From positions 1 through 7,200 of the forward strand of contig JAUXHQ010000091.1 in the NCBI GenBank assembly GCA_030621455.1: a stretch of 7,200 nt of DNA, read 5' to 3'. This DNA comes from Deltaproteobacteria bacterium (GTDB taxonomy: Bacteria > Desulfobacterota > UBA8473). Shown here piece by piece: positions 5,413 through 7,200 of this stretch (the stretch's first letter is position 1; every line of letters begins with the position of its first letter). Position numbers and translations under genes: made by a program. Under the pieces are notes generated by a model. It saw only the letters and a program-made list of their open reading frames with translations. It searched no databases and was not told where the DNA came from.

Positions 5413-6029
5413 GACAGCAACCTCTCCTCTATCCTTTCAATAGAAGGTTTTACGAGGATCAGGTTTTCGTATTTTATGATATCATGCACATTTATACCTT
5501 CAGGGGGTAAAACCCTGGTGTTTTTAACGTTCCTCGCTGATCTTGTTAAATTAAAATTATTTGCATCAACCACCAGTACATTCTCTACACCTAGGTTCTT
5601 AAGTATTCGAACAAAGGCCTTTGTCTTAATCTCATCCAGCTTATAATTGTCCAAAATAATTACCTTATTCTCCTTTAACCGTAGGGTCAAAGCGGACTTC
5701 AGGGCTGCCTTTTTAACCTTCTTCGGAAGAGAATAGGAGTAATCCCTCGGGGTAGGCCCGAAGACAGTCCCACCTCCTACCCACAACGGAGACCTCCGTG
5801 AACCAACTCTGGCCCTGCCAGTACCTTTCTGACGCCAAGGTTTGGCACCTCCTCCTCGAACCTTGGCTCGATTCTTGGTGCAGGCAGTCCCGCGCCTTTT
5901 ACCAGCCTGTTGCATAATTATGACATCTGAAATGAGGTGTTCCTTTATCTCAACATCAAAGACCTCATCATTAAGATAAACCTCCGCAACCTTTTCCTTC
6001 TCAATATTATAGACGTCTTTAACGGGCAT
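5409..6029 (-). CDS. rplD: 50S ribosomal protein L4
   Basis: L4 is a tunnel-lining 23S rRNA-binding protein; in E. coli it also represses the S10 operon. The product is 206 residues (E. coli 201). The tunnel loop is intact: AGKRRGTACTKNRAKVRGGGAKPWRQKGTGRARVGSRRSPLWVGGGTVFGP (42-92), with the signature KPWRQKGTGRARVGS. The C-terminal domain follows with KKVKKAALKSALTLRLKENKVIILDN. The start ATG 6029 has an AGGAG element 7 nt upstream and lies 31 nt after rplC. The usual E. coli-type autoregulation leader upstream of rpsJ has no room here, because tuf ends only 44 nt before rpsJ. Confidence 0.97.
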   Translation of the reverse strand: MPVKDVYNIEKEKVAEVYLNDEVFDVEIKEHLISDVIIMQQAGKRRGTACTKNRAKVRGGGAKPWRQKGTGRARVGSRRSPLWVGGGTVFGPTPRDYSYSLPKKVKKAALKSALTLRLKENKVIILDNYKLDEIKTKAFVRILKNLGVENVLVVDANNFNLTRSARNVKNTRVLPPEGINVHDIIKYENLILVKPSIERIEERLLS

Positions 6030-6060
6030 ACCGAAACTCCTAATTAACCTTTATTCTATA

Positions 6061-6699
6061 TCAACCCCGACCTTTCTTCACGCTGCTTCTGATCGTAACG
6101 ATTCCATTTTTACAGCCCGGGATAGCGCCTTTCAGCAAAATTAAGTTTTTATCGGTTTTCACTTCAACCACCTGCACATTTTGCACGGTCACCTTACGCC
6201 CCCCCAAACGGCCAGGCATCTTTCTTCCTTTAAAGACCCGTGCAGGCGTGGCACTCTGTCCTATGGATCCAGGGGCTCTGTGGAAATTTGACCCATGCCC
6301 CGCCGGGCCTCCACTGAATCCCCATCTTTTAATGACACCGGCAAAACCTTTACCTTTGCTAGTCCCTGTTACATCAACAAAATCTCCTGGCTCAAAGATA
6401 TCCACCGTGAGTTTCTGCCCCTCTTGATAATCATCCACATTCTCAACCCTGAATTCCTTTAAGTATGAACATGGAGTAGCATCACACTTTTTAAAATGGC
6501 CCTTAAGGGGTTTGTTCACCCTTTGTCTCTTTTTTTCAGAAAATCCGAGTTGCAAAGCCTTATAACCGTCGTTCTCCAAAGTCTTCTTTTGTACAACAAT
6601 GCAGGGGCCTGATTCCACCGCCGTAACCGGTAATACATTTCCATCCTCAGAGTAGACCTGGGTCATTCCTAGCTTGCGCCCTATTATCCCTTTATCCAT
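6061..6699 (-). CDS. rplC: 50S ribosomal protein L3
   Basis: L3 is an early assembly protein whose extension reaches the peptidyl-transferase centre. The product is 212 residues (E. coli 209). It begins [16 protein letters not shown] and has [67 protein letters not shown] (108-174). Gln148 in GSIGQ corresponds to the glutamine methylated by PrmB in E. coli. ATG 6699 follows a GGAG element that lies in the 18-nt gap after rpsJ. The stop is TGA. Confidence 0.98.
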   Translation of the reverse strand: MDKGIIGRKLGMTQVYSEDGNVLPVTAVESGPCIVVQKKTLENDGYKALQLGFSEKKRQRVNKPLKGHFKKCDATPCSYLKEFRVENVDDYQEGQKLTVDIFEPGDFVDVTGTSKGKGFAGVIKRWGFSGGPAGHGSNFHRAPGSIGQSATPARVFKGRKMPGRLGGRKVTVQNVQVVEVKTDKNLILLKGAIPGCKNGIVTIRSSVKKGRG

Positions 6700-6717
6700 T
6701 TCAATATTCTCCGGCCA

Positions 6718-7029
6718 CTACAGTTTGATCTCTACGTCAACCCCGGCTGAGAGATCCAACCTCATCAGGGCATCGATTGTCTGCTGGGTTGGCTCCATTA
6801 TATCCAAAAGCCTCTTATGGGTCCTTATTTCGAACTGTTCCCTAGACTTCTTGTCCACATGAGGCGAACGTAAAACACAGTATTTGTTTATATTGGTAGG
6901 AAGAGGTATGGGGCCTGCAACCCTTGCGCCAGTCCTATTGACCGTATCAACAATCTCTTCGACAGACTGATCCAACAACCTATGATCATAGGCCTTTAAC
7001 CGAATTCTTATCTTTTGTTGCTCATTCAT
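6718..7029 (-). CDS. rpsJ: 30S ribosomal protein S10
   Basis: S10 is a 30S head protein and, as NusE, takes part in transcription antitermination with NusB. The product is 103 residues, equal to E. coli S10. It shows [24 protein letters not shown] (4-27), [40 protein letters not shown] (38-77) and the ending [18 protein letters not shown] 7029 is preferred to in-frame GTGs at 7038 and 7032, because it gives the family N-terminus and a G-rich GAGGTGGGG element lies upstream at workable spacing; the GTG choices would add up to three residues. It is the first gene of the S10 cluster, 44 nt after tuf. Confidence 0.97.
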   Translation of the reverse strand: MNEQQKIRIRLKAYDHRLLDQSVEEIVDTVNRTGARVAGPIPLPTNINKYCVLRSPHVDKKSREQFEIRTHKRLLDIMEPTQQTIDALMRLDLSAGVDVEIKL

Positions 7030-7073
7030 CACCCACACCCCACCTCGCTCTCATCCATATTCAATTGCCCAAA

Positions 7074-7200
7074 CTAGGCAGCAATAATCTCACTGATCAC
7101 CCCGGCACCCACGGTCCTGCCACCTTCCCGAATGGCAAACCTTAACTCCTTCTCCATAGCTATAGGCGTTATCAACTCAACCGACAATGATACATTGTCA
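7074..7200 (-). CDS. tuf: elongation factor Tu (C-terminal end, cut by window edge)
   Basis: EF-Tu carries aminoacyl-tRNA to the ribosomal A site as a GTPase. Only the last 41 residues are in the window: the end of domain [21 protein letters not shown] followed by [23 protein letters not shown] and a TAG stop. The match to the family C-terminus ([15 protein letters not shown] pattern) is strong. The rest lies upstream of base 7200. Its position before rpsJ is the common str-S10 arrangement, and its 44-nt distance suggests that S10 may be read from the tuf transcript. Confidence 0.97.
   Translation of the reverse strand, partial: DNVSLSVELITPIAMEKELRFAIREGGRTVGAGVISEIIAA

Overview
This window is a bacterial ribosomal-protein cluster, read entirely on the minus strand. 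From high to low coordinates the order is the 3' end of tuf, then rpsJ, rplC, rplD, rplW, rplB, rpsS, rplV, rpsC, rplP, rpmC, rpsQ, rplN, rplX, rplE and the 5' part of rpsN. This is the classic S10 operon running straight into the spc operon, with the str operon (tuf) directly upstream. All sixteen genes look intact apart from the two cut by the window edges, and no mobile element, CRISPR array, tRNA or rRNA gene is visible.

The organism is a bacterium. It has a zinc-binding (CxxC) type of S14, a zinc-ribbon tail on L24 (two CxxC pairs), tuf immediately before rpsJ, moderate base composition and frequent non-ATG starts (GTG for rplB, rpsS and rpsN; TTG for rpsC). These traits do not fit Gammaproteobacteria. 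They would suit a deltaproteobacterial or planctomycete-like lineage, but that placement is a weak inference from motifs only.

Layout: 7200-2733 holds tuf(3')-S10-L3-L4-L23-L2-S19-L22-S3. It is tightly packed except for a 75-nt L23-L2 gap and a 156-nt L2-S19 gap that carries a GC-rich hairpin between two near-identical 10-nt repeats. From 2711 to 1425, L16-L29-S17-L14 are nearly contiguous, with an 11-nt L16/L29 overlap. From 1424 to 1 the packing loosens: 169 nt lie between L14 and L24, 82 nt between L24 and L5, and 182 nt between L5 and S14. These looser gaps hold a candidate sigma70-type promoter at the end of rplN, an exact 13-nt sequence shared by the gaps on both sides of rplX, a duplicated Shine-Dalgarno-like element before rplE, and a small open frame directly after the rplE stop codon.

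Together the genes supply EF-Tu and proteins of both ribosomal subunits: S10, S19, S3, S17 and S14 for the small subunit, and L3, L4, L23, L2, L22, L16, L29, L14, L24 and L5 for the large one. Several start codons were moved downstream of the longest open frame using Shine-Dalgarno position and family N-termini. The coding content is ordinary; the points worth a second look are in the intergenic regions. I did not find a convincing new biological system here.
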